64,000 nucleotides of DNA from JBBPZA01 sp963728925 (GCA_963728925.1 CAVSMB010000029.1:62001-126000); one strand, 5' to 3'. Shown: positions 8,020 to 15,906, numbered from the stretch's first letter. Notes: a model not told the origin generated them from the sequence alone. Program-made: numbers and translations.

Positions 8020-8631
8020 ATGTATCGTCCGGAGCCCCGCACCCGTCTCTCGACCGAAGCACCCGCGCCGGACCGGTCGCCGGATCTCGCCGCGCCAGGC
8101 CGCTCAGCCGTGCCGCCTCGCTCGGCCGCCGCGCCCCGCGCCGGCGCCGCGCGGCGCTCGCCGGCGCGGACGACGAGCCATCCCGCCTCGCCCGACCTTC
8201 GCATCGCGCTACGGCCACGCCTCCGCGACCGCTTCGCCGCCCGCCTGCGGGCCGGGCGCCTCGACGCAGCCCTCGCGGCCGGGGTCGCGCAGGAGGAAGA
8301 CCCCGCGCTCGCGCTTCGCGCGCAGCGACTCACCACCCGGCGCGAGCGATCCGCCCTCGCGATGTCGGTGCTGCGCTCGCTCGACGACGCGCGCTCCTCC
8401 GGCGGATACCTCCGGGTACCGGTGTCGCGCGTTCAGGTGCGCGAGGCCGAGGGCGAGCTGTCGCTGCTCGCGCAGCGCCTCTCGGCGCCAGGCCCGGTCG
8501 CGGCGCGAGGAGTCACGCTGGTGCGGGCGCTGCTTGGCGACGGCGTCGGCCCGCTCTACGACGACCGCAGCGTCCAGGAGCTGGGCCCGGTCGTCCGCCG
8601 GGCGGCCGACGCGCTCCTCCTCGACGGCTGA
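8020..8631 (+). CDS. hypothetical protein
   Basis: 203 residues from ATG 8020, picked because the promoter ends at 8008; an in-frame ATG at 7993 lies inside the promoter and is therefore unlikely. The first 60 residues are a Pro/Ala/Arg-rich, low-complexity leader; the rest is helical: 'LRIALRPRLRDRFAARLRAG', 'ALALRAQRLTTRRERSALAM', 'LLAQRLSAPGPVAARGVTLV' and 'LYDDRSVQELGPVVRRAADA'. No transmembrane segment or signal peptide is visible. I do not recognise a named family; the regular alternation of charged and hydrophobic residues indicates a real protein, probably a small cytoplasmic all-alpha domain. Divergent from the CGNR regulator, which may control it. Confidence 0.7.
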   Translation: MYRPEPRTRLSTEAPAPDRSPDLAAPGRSAVPPRSAAAPRAGAARRSPARTTSHPASPDLRIALRPRLRDRFAARLRAGRLDAALAAGVAQEEDPALALRAQRLTTRRERSALAMSVLRSLDDARSSGGYLRVPVSRVQVREAEGELSLLAQRLSAPGPVAARGVTLVRALLGDGVGPLYDDRSVQELGPVVRRAADALLLDG

Positions 8632-8671
8632 GCGCGCGGACGGGCGCGGCCGGCCGTAGGATCCCGCCGCG

Positions 8672-9463
8672 ATGAAGATCGGGATCCTCACCGGCTCGGG
8701 CACGTACTCGCTTCCCGACTTCGAGGGCGCCGACGCCAACGAGGTCGCGACCCGCTTCGGGACGGTGACGGTGACCTCAGGGCGCTTCTCGGGCGCCGAC
8801 GTCCTGCACATCGCGCGCCACGGCGAGGGTCACCGGTGGATCTCCTCGCTGGTCGACCACCGCGCGAACGTCAGCGCGCTGCGTGAGGCCGGGGCCGACG
8901 CCGTGCTCGCGGTGACGGTGTGCGGGTCGCTCGACCCGGCGCTCGAGCTGGGAACGCTGCTCGTCTTCGACGACCTGCACTTCCTCGACAACCGGCTGGG
9001 TGACGGCTCGCTGTGCACGCTCTACGACGAGCCCGGGATGAAGGGCCGGGGCCACTGGATCTTCGAACGACCGTTCTCGGCGGCCCTGCGCACCGCGCTG
9101 CTGGCGGGGGCGCGCGAGGCCGGTCGCCGGGTGCGCGACGGCGGCTGCTACGGCCACGTGAACGGCCCGCGGTTCAACACGCGCTCCGAGATCCGCATGC
9201 TCCAGCAGGCCGGCGTCACCGCCGTGTCCCAGACGGCCGGGCCGGAGATCGTCCTGGCCGGCGAGGCGGAGCTGCCCTACGCGCTCGTCGGCTACGCGAC
9301 CGACTACGCCAACGGCGTCTCGCCCGAGTCGACGCCGGTCGACACGCTGATCGAGCTCATCGGGGCGAGCACCGAGACCTTCGCGACGACGCTGGCCGCA
9401 GCCGTGGGCCACGTCCACGCGGAGGAGCTGGCGCCGGTCGGGACCCACTTCCGCTTCGACTAG
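8672..9463 (+). CDS. nucleoside phosphorylase, MTAP/MTIP-like
   Basis: 263 residues, ATG 8672. Typical PNP/UDP-2 fold order: 'GILTGSGTYSLPDF', phosphate-binding 'ARHGEGHRWISSLVDHRANV', 'VTVCGSLDPALELGTLLVFD', 'GHVNGPRFNTRSEIRML' and the ribose/base segment 'GPEIVLAGEAELPYALVGYA' with the final Asp in 'ATDYANG'. This is the type of enzyme that phosphorolyses 5'-methylthioadenosine or a related 5'-modified nucleoside to a base and ribose-1-phosphate derivative. The usual MTAP 'NMT..PE' motif is replaced by 'SQTAGPE', so the exact base is uncertain. It is followed after 12 bp by two glycosyltransferases of types found in arsenosugar clusters, where a nucleoside phosphorylase would be a sensible partner. 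Confidence 0.82.
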   Translation: MKIGILTGSGTYSLPDFEGADANEVATRFGTVTVTSGRFSGADVLHIARHGEGHRWISSLVDHRANVSALREAGADAVLAVTVCGSLDPALELGTLLVFDDLHFLDNRLGDGSLCTLYDEPGMKGRGHWIFERPFSAALRTALLAGAREAGRRVRDGGCYGHVNGPRFNTRSEIRMLQQAGVTAVSQTAGPEIVLAGEAELPYALVGYATDYANGVSPESTPVDTLIELIGASTETFATTLAAAVGHVHAEELAPVGTHFRFD

Positions 9464-9475
9464 GAGCCTGCGGGC

Positions 9476-10207
9476 TTGCCGACGCCGGCCGTCCTCGTCA
9501 TGGCCCGCGCGCCGCGCCCGGGCGAGTGCAAGACGCGCCTAGAGCCGCTCCTCGGCGCCGAGGGCTGCGCGCGCCTGCAGTCCGCGCTCATAGCCCGCGC
9601 GCTCGCGTGGGCCGGGGAGATCGGCGCCGAGCCGTGGATCGCGTTCACGCCCGCGGACGCGGAGGAGGAGGTTGCTGGCGCCGCAGGCGGCCCGCGAGCC
9701 GCGTCCGCGACCGCCCCGCGCGGAGATCTCCCCGCCGACCGGCTCTTCGCCCCGCGCGGCGATCTCCCGTCCGGCCGCCTCTTCCCCCAACGCGGCACGG
9801 ATCTCGGAGAGCGGCTCGCGGACGCGACGGAGCGCGTCCTGGCCGATCACGATGGCCCGCTGCTGACCATCGGGACCGACCTGCCGACCCTGCGCCCGCT
9901 GCACGCCCACGCGGCCCTCGGCGACCTCGAGGCCGGCTGCGACTTCTCCCTGGGCCCCGCCGCGGACGGCGGCTACTACCTCGCGGCCCAACGCGAGCCC
10001 CACCCCGAGCTCTTCGCCCTGCCGCCCGATGCGTGGGGTGGCCCGAGCGTCTTCGAGCTCACCATCGCCGCCGCGCACGCCGCCGGCCTGTCGTTGGGGA
10101 TGCTGCGGCTCGAGATCGACCTCGACACGCCCGCCGACGCCCGCCGGCTGCTCCTCGACAACGCGTTGCCGGAGGAGATCGGGGCGATCCTGCGGGCCGC
10201 GCGATGA
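9476..10207 (+). CDS. TIGR04282-type glycosyltransferase (DUF2064)
   Basis: 243 residues from TTG 9476, with GGAG ten bases upstream. Signature N-terminus 'VLVMARAPRPGECKTRLEPL' (nucleotide-binding, KTRL), 'GTDLPTL' (metal-binding DxD-like region), 'SLGPAADGGYYLAAQ' and C-terminal 'IDLDTPADARRLL' place it in the family originally named rSAM/selenodomain-associated transferase 1, now often called arsenosugar biosynthesis glycosyltransferase. Around residues 80-107 there is an unusual inserted direct repeat ('PRGDLPADRLFAPRGDLPSG'). Next to a TIGR04283-type enzyme, its usual partner. Neither ArsM nor ArsS-like genes occur in the window, so an arsenic role is only a possibility; the family also occurs in polyprenyl-linked sugar pathways. 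Confidence 0.85.
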   Translation: MPTPAVLVMARAPRPGECKTRLEPLLGAEGCARLQSALIARALAWAGEIGAEPWIAFTPADAEEEVAGAAGGPRAASATAPRGDLPADRLFAPRGDLPSGRLFPQRGTDLGERLADATERVLADHDGPLLTIGTDLPTLRPLHAHAALGDLEAGCDFSLGPAADGGYYLAAQREPHPELFALPPDAWGGPSVFELTIAAAHAAGLSLGMLRLEIDLDTPADARRLLLDNALPEEIGAILRAAR

Positions 10208-10265
10208 GGGCCCGACCCCGCCCGGGCGAGCCGCCTCGCCCGACCGCCGCGCTCGTGGCGGGGCG

Positions 10266-10967
10266 ATGACCCTCGGGCTTGAGCCTCTCGTCACCGTCGT
10301 CGTGCCCGTGCTCGACGAGGCGGCCGCGCTCCCGGGGCTGCTCGACCACCTGGCGGGCCTGGCCGGGCGCTGGGAGGTCGTCGTCGCCGACGGCGGCTCG
10401 CGCGACGGAACGCCCGAGCTCGCGGCGGCGCACCCGCTCGCGCCGCGCCTCGTCGGCCCGGTCCGCGGGCGGGCGGCCCAGTGCAACGCCGCGGCAGCGG
10501 TCGCCACGGGCGAGGTGCTGGTCTTCCTCCACGCCGACAGCCGCCTCCCGCCCGCCGCCCACGCCACCCTCACCGCCGCCCTTCGCGACCCGGGTGTGGC
10601 CGGCGGCAACTTCGCGCTGCGCTTCGACGGCGAGGACCGCTTCTCGCGAGTGCTGACCGCCTGGTACGCGATCCAGCGCCGGGCGGGGATCTACTACGGC
10701 GACTCGGCGATCTGGCTGCGCACGGCCGCCTTCGCCGCCCTCGGCGGCTACCGCCCGCTCCCGATCATGGACGACCACGACCTCGTCCGCCGGCTCGAGC
10801 GCCGTCACCGCACCGCCTGCCTCGCCGGCCCGGCGACCACCTCCCCGCGCCGCTGGCGAGCCCTCGGCGTCCCCCGCACCGTCCTCTCCTGGGTCGTCAT
10901 CCGCTGGCTCTTCCTCGCCGGAGTGCCACCGTCCCGGCTCGCGCGGCTGTACCGGCGCGTGCGCTAA
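10266..10967 (+). CDS. TIGR04283-type family 2 glycosyltransferase
   Basis: 233 residues from ATG 10266 (the open frame starts earlier but GT2 homology begins 'VTVVVPVLDEAAALPGLLDH'). GT2 motifs follow in order: 'EVVVADGGSRDGTPELA', 'GRAAQCNAAAAVATGEVLVF', the metal-binding 'FLHADSRLP', 'GGNFALRFDGEDRFSRVL' and 'PIMDDHDLVRRLER'. This profile is the enzyme formerly named rSAM/selenodomain-associated transferase 2, almost always paired with TIGR04282, as here (58 bp apart). The last 35 residues are hydrophobic/basic, suggesting membrane association. Ends 22 bp before tRNA-Gln. Confidence 0.87.
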   Translation: MTLGLEPLVTVVVPVLDEAAALPGLLDHLAGLAGRWEVVVADGGSRDGTPELAAAHPLAPRLVGPVRGRAAQCNAAAAVATGEVLVFLHADSRLPPAAHATLTAALRDPGVAGGNFALRFDGEDRFSRVLTAWYAIQRRAGIYYGDSAIWLRTAAFAALGGYRPLPIMDDHDLVRRLERRHRTACLAGPATTSPRRWRALGVPRTVLSWVVIRWLFLAGVPPSRLARLYRRVR

Positions 10968-10989
10968 GCCCTAGCATCACTCGAGCAGT

Positions 10990-11060
10990 TGGGGGGTCGT
11001 CTAACGGCAAGACACCGGTTTTTGGTACCGGGTATCGGGGTTCAACTCCCTGCCCCCCAG
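10990..11060 (+). tRNA. tRNA-Gln (UUG)
   Basis: 71 nt. Acceptor TGGGGGG (10990-10996) pairs with CCCCCCA (11053-11059), discriminator G; D stem GTC/GAC; anticodon stem CCGGT/ACCGG around loop TTTTGGT giving anticodon TTG at 11022-11024; T stem CGGGG/CCCTG around TTCAACT. No CCA is encoded. Confidence 0.95.
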
Positions 11061-11441
11061 TCACTGAGATCGAGGTTCGAGTTCCCGGTCGTTCGCAGCG
11101 ATGGTACGTCCGGTCTTGTCGGGAACATACGTTCGTGGCGCGCATGCCGTCATACACCGAGGAAGAGGCCTCGCCATCCCCGCCAGCGGTACTGCTCGCA
11201 CACCTGCGCGGGACCTGGAATCGGCGATCGTCTGCGAGGCGTGCCGCGACCCGAGCGCCGCAAGGTTCCACGGCCGGCGGCCGAGCAGCTACTCGCTGAG
11301 GTGCACGTATCGAGCTACGTCGCCGTCGCGGCGAAGTACGGGGTGTCAGAGAGAGCCGTGCGCAAGTGGATCCGTGCCTACGAGCGGGAGGCCGCGCGAG
11401 GCTCCGCCGACGAGCCCGCCACGGCTACGCTTCCGACGTGA
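11061..11441 (+). pseudogene. start-less HTH/zinc-finger protein remnant next to tRNA-Gln
   Basis: Frame ending at TGA 11439-11441 encodes a credible C-terminal half: 'RQRYCSHTCAG' (remains of a zinc knuckle, with another Cys at 11145) followed by 'RRKVPRPAAEQLLAEV' and a helix-turn-helix 'SSYVAVAAKYGVSERAVRKW'. This is the tail seen on small HNH/zinc-finger DNA-binding proteins of phages and mobile elements. The frame is open back into the tRNA gene, but has no ATG, GTG or TTG between the tRNA and the zinc-finger residues, so the 5' end appears lost. Its stop overlaps the GTG start of glmU (GTGA). Best read as a relic left by an element that inserted beside tRNA-Gln; an unrecognised non-standard start is the alternative. 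Confidence 0.5.
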
Positions 11442-12862
11442 GCGACGTCGTCGCGGTGATCCTCGCGGCCGGGCACGGGACCCGGATGCGGTCGGACCTT
11501 CCCAAGCCGCTGCACGAGCTGTGCGGCCGCCCGATGGTCGGGTGGCCCGTGCGGGCGGCGCTGGACGCCGGCGTCTCGCGCGTCGTGGTGGTGGACGGGC
11601 CGGAGCGGCGGGTCAGCGCGGCGCTCGGCGGCGACGTGGCCGTCGCGGTGCAGGAGGAGGCGCTGGGGACGGGGCACGCGGTGCTGTGCGCGGCGCCGGC
11701 GATCGGCGAGGCGGCGACCGTGCTCGTGCTCGCGGGTGACGTCCCGCTCGTCACCGCCGGTGTCCTGCGCGGGCTGCTCGCCGCCCACGATCAGGCGGGC
11801 GCCGGCGCGACGATGGCCACCATGCTGCTCGACGATCCCGCGGGCTACGGGCGCGTCGTCCGCGACGCGAGCGGCGCCGTCGAGCGCGTGGTCGAGACCA
11901 AGCGGCCCGAGGACGCCACGCCGGCGGAGCGCGAGATCCGCGAGGTCAACACCGGTCTGCTGGTCTTCCGGGCCGCCCCGGCCCTCGACGCGCTCCGGCA
12001 GGTGCGCCCCGACAACGCGCAGGGCGAGGTCTTCCTCCCCGACGCGCTGCCGGTGATGCGCGACGCCGGGCTGCGGATCGCCGCGCACGTCATCGACGAC
12101 CCGACCGTCACCCTCGGCGTCAACGACCGAGCCGACCTCGCCGTCGTGCGGGCCGAGGCGCAGCGCCGGATCCACGCGGCGCACATGCGCGCCGGGGTCA
12201 CGATCGTCGACCCCGACTCGACGCAGATCGACGCCGAGGTCGACATCGGCCGCGACACCGTCGTCGAGCCCTTCTGCTTCCTGCGCGGGGTGACCTCGAT
12301 CGGCTCGCACTGCCGCATCGGGTCGCTCACCACGGTCCTGAACGCCGAGCTCGGCGACGGCGTCAGCGTCCGCCACGCCTACCTCGACAGCTGCCAGGTC
12401 CTCGACGGTGCGTCCGTCGGCCCGTTCGCCTACCTGCGGCCCAAGGCGCTCCTGCGCGAAGGCGCGAAGGTCGGGACCTTCGTCGAGGTCAAGGACTCCG
12501 ACATCGGCGAGGGGACGAAGGTCCCGCACCTGTCCTACCTCGGCGACACCGACGTCGGGCCCGGCACGAACCTCGGCGCCGGCACGATCACCGCCAACTA
12601 CGACGGCCGCGCCAAGCACCGCACGAGGATCGGCGCCCGCGTCAAGGGCGGTGTCGACACGAGCTTCGTCGCGCCGGTCGACGTTGGCGACGACGCATGG
12701 ACGGGGGCGGGCTCGGTGATCACCAAGGACGTCCCGTCCGGCGCGCTGGCGGTCGCCCGCGCGCGCCAGAGCAACATCCTCGACTACGCCCGCCGCGTCG
12801 AGGAGCGGGTCCGCGCGCACGAGGCCGGCGACGCGAGGGCCACCGTCGGCGACGAGGCGTAG
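11438..12862 (+). CDS. glmU: bifunctional N-acetylglucosamine-1-phosphate uridyltransferase/glucosamine-1-phosphate acetyltransferase
   Basis: 474 residues from GTG 11438. N-terminal uridyltransferase: 'VILAAGHGTRMRSDLPKPLH' signature, 'QEEALGTGHAVLCA', 'LAGDVPLV' and 'REVNTGLLVF'. C-terminal left-handed beta-helix acetyltransferase with hexapeptide repeats from about residue 250, including 'EVKDSDIGEGTKVPHLSYLG', 'GAGTITANYDGRAKHRT' and the acetyl-CoA site 'VAPVDVGDDAWTGAGSVIT'. It makes UDP-GlcNAc for peptidoglycan in two final steps in the cytoplasm. Full family length. Followed after 13 bp by prs, the conserved glmU-prs pair. The start overlaps the stop of the preceding HTH remnant. Confidence 0.97.
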   Translation: MSDVVAVILAAGHGTRMRSDLPKPLHELCGRPMVGWPVRAALDAGVSRVVVVDGPERRVSAALGGDVAVAVQEEALGTGHAVLCAAPAIGEAATVLVLAGDVPLVTAGVLRGLLAAHDQAGAGATMATMLLDDPAGYGRVVRDASGAVERVVETKRPEDATPAEREIREVNTGLLVFRAAPALDALRQVRPDNAQGEVFLPDALPVMRDAGLRIAAHVIDDPTVTLGVNDRADLAVVRAEAQRRIHAAHMRAGVTIVDPDSTQIDAEVDIGRDTVVEPFCFLRGVTSIGSHCRIGSLTTVLNAELGDGVSVRHAYLDSCQVLDGASVGPFAYLRPKALLREGAKVGTFVEVKDSDIGEGTKVPHLSYLGDTDVGPGTNLGAGTITANYDGRAKHRTRIGARVKGGVDTSFVAPVDVGDDAWTGAGSVITKDVPSGALAVARARQSNILDYARRVEERVRAHEAGDARATVGDEA

Positions 12863-12875
12863 AGTTCTCCACGGC

Positions 12876-13898
12876 ATGAGTGCGATCGAGCCGCAGCAGG
12901 CGCCGAGGACGAGCCTCGAGGTCGGCTACGAGAAGCGGCTCATGCTGTTCTCGGGTCGCGCCAACCCCGAGCTCGCGATGAAGATCGCCGGCCGGCTCGA
13001 CGTCGACCTCGGCGACGTCACGCTGAAGACCTTCTCCAACGGGGAGGTCTACTGCCGCTATCAGGAGTCGATCCGCGGCGCAGACGTCTTCCTCGTCCAG
13101 CCGACGTGCGGCAATCCGCGCACCGGCATCACCGCCAACGACGCGCTCATGGAGCTGCTCGTGATGGTCGACGCCGCCGTGGGCGCCTCGGCGCACCGCG
13201 TGATCGCCGTGATGCCGTGGTACGGCTACAGCCGCCAGGACAAGAAGTCCGCCCCGCGTGAGCCGATCTCCGCCCGCCTCGTCGCGCGCATGCTCGAGGG
13301 GTCCGGCGTCGACCGCGTCCTCACCATGGACCTCCACGCCGGCCAGGTCCAGGGCTTCTTCCAGAAGCCGGTCGACCATATGACCGCGCTGATCTTCCTC
13401 ACCCAGTACTTCGGAGACCTCGGGCTGGACGACCTCGTCGTCGTGGCCCCCGACGCCGGGCGCGTGAAGCTCGCGAAGAAGTTCTCCGAGAAGATCGGCG
13501 CCGAGCTGGCCATCCTCAACAAAGAGCGCCCTGCCCAGCAGGTTGCCGAGATCGGGTACGTGATCGGCAACGTGAAGGACAAGACCGCGGTGATCGTCGA
13601 CGACATGATCGACACCGCCGGGACGCTGAAGGCCGCCGGCCAGACGGTCATCGAGGAGGGCGCCGCTCGCGTCTTCGCCACCGCCACCCACCCGGTGTTC
13701 TCGGGCAAAGCCTACGAGAACCTCGCCTCCAGCCCCTTCGAGCAGATCGTCGTCACCGACACGATCCCGCTCCGAGAGGGCGCCCCGGACAACGTCCGCG
13801 TGCTGTCCTGCGCCGACCTGCTCACCACCTCGATCCGCCAGATCTTCACCGACGGCTCGGTGAGCGAGGTCTTCGGCGGCGAGAACCAGCTGTTCTGA
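12876..13898 (+). CDS. prs: ribose-phosphate pyrophosphokinase (PRPP synthetase)
   Basis: 340 residues, ATG 12876. Complete set of Prs motifs: 'FSNGEVYCRYQESIRGADVF', 'MPWYGYSRQDKKSAPREPIS' (ATP loop), 'VLTMDLHAGQVQGFF', 'VVVAPDAGRVKLAKKFSEKI' and the PRPP-binding 'VIVDDMIDTAGTL'. The enzyme makes PRPP from ribose-5-phosphate and ATP for nucleotide, His and Trp synthesis. About 15-20 residues longer at the N-terminus than the average family member. Linked to glmU upstream; convergent with garR, 22 bp away, with a short perfect palindrome (GAGACCGGTCTC, 13911-13922) bridging the stop regions. Confidence 0.97.
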   Translation: MSAIEPQQAPRTSLEVGYEKRLMLFSGRANPELAMKIAGRLDVDLGDVTLKTFSNGEVYCRYQESIRGADVFLVQPTCGNPRTGITANDALMELLVMVDAAVGASAHRVIAVMPWYGYSRQDKKSAPREPISARLVARMLEGSGVDRVLTMDLHAGQVQGFFQKPVDHMTALIFLTQYFGDLGLDDLVVVAPDAGRVKLAKKFSEKIGAELAILNKERPAQQVAEIGYVIGNVKDKTAVIVDDMIDTAGTLKAAGQTVIEEGAARVFATATHPVFSGKAYENLASSPFEQIVVTDTIPLREGAPDNVRVLSCADLLTTSIRQIFTDGSVSEVFGGENQLF

Positions 13899-13920
13899 GA
13901 GGACGCGCCCGAGACCGGTC

Positions 13921-14814
13921 TCAGGCCGGCGCGGGCTCATCTGCGGCGCTGAGCCGCTCGTAGAGCGTCGCCAACGCCGAGTGGTCGAGCGCGCCGGACC
14001 CCTGGGCGATCAGCGCGTTGAGCAGCTCGGCGACCTGGGCGGTGGCGAGCAGCGGCACGCCCTCCTCTCGCGCGGCCTGCAGCGCGATGCCGAGGTCCTT
14101 GCGGTGCAGCTCGACCCGGAAGCCCGGCTCGTAGCGACCCTCGAGCATGCGCTCGCCGTGCACCTCGAGGATCTTGCTCTGCGCGAAGCCGCCGAGCAGC
14201 GCCTGCCGGACGCGAGCGGGATCGACGCCCGCCTTGCGCGCCAGGGTCAGGGCCTCGGCGACGGCCTGGATAGTCAGCGCGACCACGATCTGGTTCGCGG
14301 CCTTGGCTACCTGCCCGGCGCCCGCCGGCCCGATCTCGGTGGTCGCCTTGCCGAGCTCCTCGAACACGGGCGCAGCGCGCGCGACGGCATCCTCGCCGCC
14401 GCCCGCCATGATCGAGAGCTGCCCGTCGATGGCGGCCTGCTCGCCGCCGGACACCGGCGCGTCCACCGCCGCAACCCCGCGCTCGGCCAGCGCCGCGTGC
14501 AGGGCGCGGGTGGTGGCGGGCGCGATGGTGGACATGTCGATGAAGAGCATCCCCTGGCGCGCACCGGCCAGGACGCCGTCGTCGCCGTGGACGACCGCCT
14601 CCACGTCGGGCGAGTCGGGCAGCATCGTGATCACGACGTCCGAGCGCTCGGCGACCTCACGCGGCGACCCGGCCGCCTCCGCGCCCTCGGCGGCGAGCTC
14701 GTCGGCCGCCGCGGGGCTGCGGTTGTGGACCACGATGGGGAAGCCCGCGCGCACGAGTCGCGCCGCCATGGGCTTGCCCATGATCCCCAGCCCGATGAAG
14801 CCGATGCGTTCCAC
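13921..14814 (-). CDS. garR: 2-hydroxy-3-oxopropionate (tartronate semialdehyde) reductase family
   Basis: 297 residues from GTG 14814 (AGGAG ten bases upstream; the longer frame adds a non-homologous leader). NAD(P)-binding 'IGFIGLGIMGKPMAARLV', substrate loop 'DAPVSGGEQAAIDGQLSIM' and catalytic Lys in 'GQVAKAANQIVVAL' are those of beta-hydroxyacid dehydrogenases; the pairing with hydroxypyruvate isomerase directly upstream supports tartronate semialdehyde as the substrate rather than 3-hydroxyisobutyrate. Together they interconvert hydroxypyruvate, tartronate semialdehyde and D-glycerate in glyoxylate use. 16 bp from hyi on the same strand, so an operon is likely. Confidence 0.88.
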   Translation of the reverse strand: MERIGFIGLGIMGKPMAARLVRAGFPIVVHNRSPAAADELAAEGAEAAGSPREVAERSDVVITMLPDSPDVEAVVHGDDGVLAGARQGMLFIDMSTIAPATTRALHAALAERGVAAVDAPVSGGEQAAIDGQLSIMAGGGEDAVARAAPVFEELGKATTEIGPAGAGQVAKAANQIVVALTIQAVAEALTLARKAGVDPARVRQALLGGFAQSKILEVHGERMLEGRYEPGFRVELHRKDLGIALQAAREEGVPLLATAQVAELLNALIAQGSGALDHSALATLYERLSAADEPAPA

Positions 14815-14830
14815 GGTCGTCGCGCTCCTC

Positions 14831-15616
14831 TCAGACGGGGGACCCGAGCCGCTCGCGCCACGCAAGCGACCCGGCGGTGTCGGGATCCGGGACGTACTCG
14901 AGGCCGACGAATCCGTCGTAGCCGAGCCGGTCGAGCTCGTCGAAGAGGAACCCGAAGTTGAGCTCCCCCGTCCCGGGCTGGTGGCGCCCGGGGTTGTCGG
15001 CCACCTGCACGTGGCCGATGCGCGGCAGCAGCGCGCGCAGCCGCGCGGTGATGTCCCCCTCCATGCGCTGCACGTGGTAGACGTCGAACTGGAGCCGCAC
15101 GTTGGGGTGCCCGACGGCGTCGAGCAGCCGGACGGCGTCGGCGGTGGTAGGCAGGAAGAAGCCGGCGACGTCCTTGTCGTTGACCGGCTCGACCAGCAGC
15201 GCGCGACCCTCCCCGGCCAGGCGCTCGGCGGCGTAGGCCACGTTCGCGACGAGCGTGTCCCATTGCTCGGCGCGCTCCACGCCCTCGAGTCGCAGGCCCG
15301 CCAGGCAGTTCAGCCGCGGGCAGTCCAGGACGGCCGCGTACTCCAGCGCACGGTCCACCCCCGTGCGGAACTCGTCGACGCGGCCGGGGTCGGAGGCGAT
15401 GCCGCGATCCCCGCCGCCCCAGTCGCCCGCGGGCACGTTGAAGAGCACCTGCTCGAGCCCCGCGTCGCGCAGCGCTGCGCGCACCTCCGCGGCCGCGTGC
15501 TCGTAGGGGAAGAGGAACTCGACGCGCTCGAACCCGGCCACGGCCGCCGCCGCGAAGCGCTCGAGGAACGGGCGCTCGGTGAAGAGCATCGTCAGGTTCG
15601 CGGCGAAGCGCGGCAC
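14831..15616 (-). CDS. hyi: hydroxypyruvate isomerase
   Basis: 261 residues from GTG 15616. A TIM-barrel AP-endonuclease-2-like isomerase: 'FAANLTMLFTERPFLERFAA', 'VEFLFPYEHAAAEVRAAL', 'VLFNVPAGDWGGGDRGIA', 'LVEPVNDKDVAGFFLPTT', 'VRLQFDVYHVQRMEGDIT' and 'GLEYVPD'. The Glu in 'LVEPVN' and Glu in 'GLEY' are the two catalytic acids of the family. Length matches the usual 258-260. Start lies two bases after the stop of the small gene upstream, and garR follows, making a compact leftward operon hyi-garR. GyaR-like glyoxylate reductase is encoded elsewhere in the window (60.5 kb). Confidence 0.9.
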   Translation of the reverse strand: MPRFAANLTMLFTERPFLERFAAAAVAGFERVEFLFPYEHAAAEVRAALRDAGLEQVLFNVPAGDWGGGDRGIASDPGRVDEFRTGVDRALEYAAVLDCPRLNCLAGLRLEGVERAEQWDTLVANVAYAAERLAGEGRALLVEPVNDKDVAGFFLPTTADAVRLLDAVGHPNVRLQFDVYHVQRMEGDITARLRALLPRIGHVQVADNPGRHQPGTGELNFGFLFDELDRLGYDGFVGLEYVPDPDTAGSLAWRERLGSPV

Positions 15617-15618
15617 GG

Positions 15619-15906
15619 CTACCCGCCGCCGCGGAGCACGAAGCCGCGCTCGGCGAGCGTCGCTAGGTCGTCCTCGAAGGCGGTGAAGTCGCGCGCCAGC
15701 AGATGGTCGAGCGGCCGGCCCGACGGGCTTCGCGCGCGAACCCAGCGGCGCAGGACCGGCGCCCCCGCGCGCTCCTGCGCCTCGGCCAGCAGGTCGAGGA
15801 GGATCGGCAGCTCGGGACGGTGCTCGAGCTGGCCGGAGAGCAGGGTCAGGGGGTCGACGTCGAGGATCGCGCACAGCTCGTCCTCGGAGAGCCCGAGCAG
15901 CTCCAT
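15619..15906 (-). CDS. Xre/MbcA/ParS-like small protein
   Basis: 95 residues from ATG 15906. The beginning 'LGLSEDELCAILDVDPLTLL' resembles a helix-turn-helix, and the end 'RPLDHLLARDFTAFEDDLAT' resembles the C-terminal domain of MbcA/ParS/Xre antitoxins, where 'PLdlL..gdfdaV' is conserved. No RES-domain or other toxin partner adjoins, so an antitoxin role is not supported by context; a stand-alone regulator is equally possible. Followed with a 2-bp gap by hyi, so the two are probably co-transcribed. An earlier start cannot be excluded because the frame is open upstream, overlapping the end of the DUF4235 gene. Confidence 0.6.
   Translation of the reverse strand: MELLGLSEDELCAILDVDPLTLLSGQLEHRPELPILLDLLAEAQERAGAPVLRRWVRARSPSGRPLDHLLARDFTAFEDDLATLAERGFVLRGGG

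Noticed and set aside
11066..11100. GAGGTTCGAGTTCCC, T-arm-like sequence just after tRNA-Gln
   Set aside because: The stem contains a mismatch and no acceptor or anticodon arm accompanies it; probably chance or part of the decayed HTH region.
15619..15906. Toxin-antitoxin pair at the MbcA/Xre-like gene
   Set aside because: Neither neighbour (DUF4235 and hyi) resembles a RES or other toxin, so no system can be claimed.
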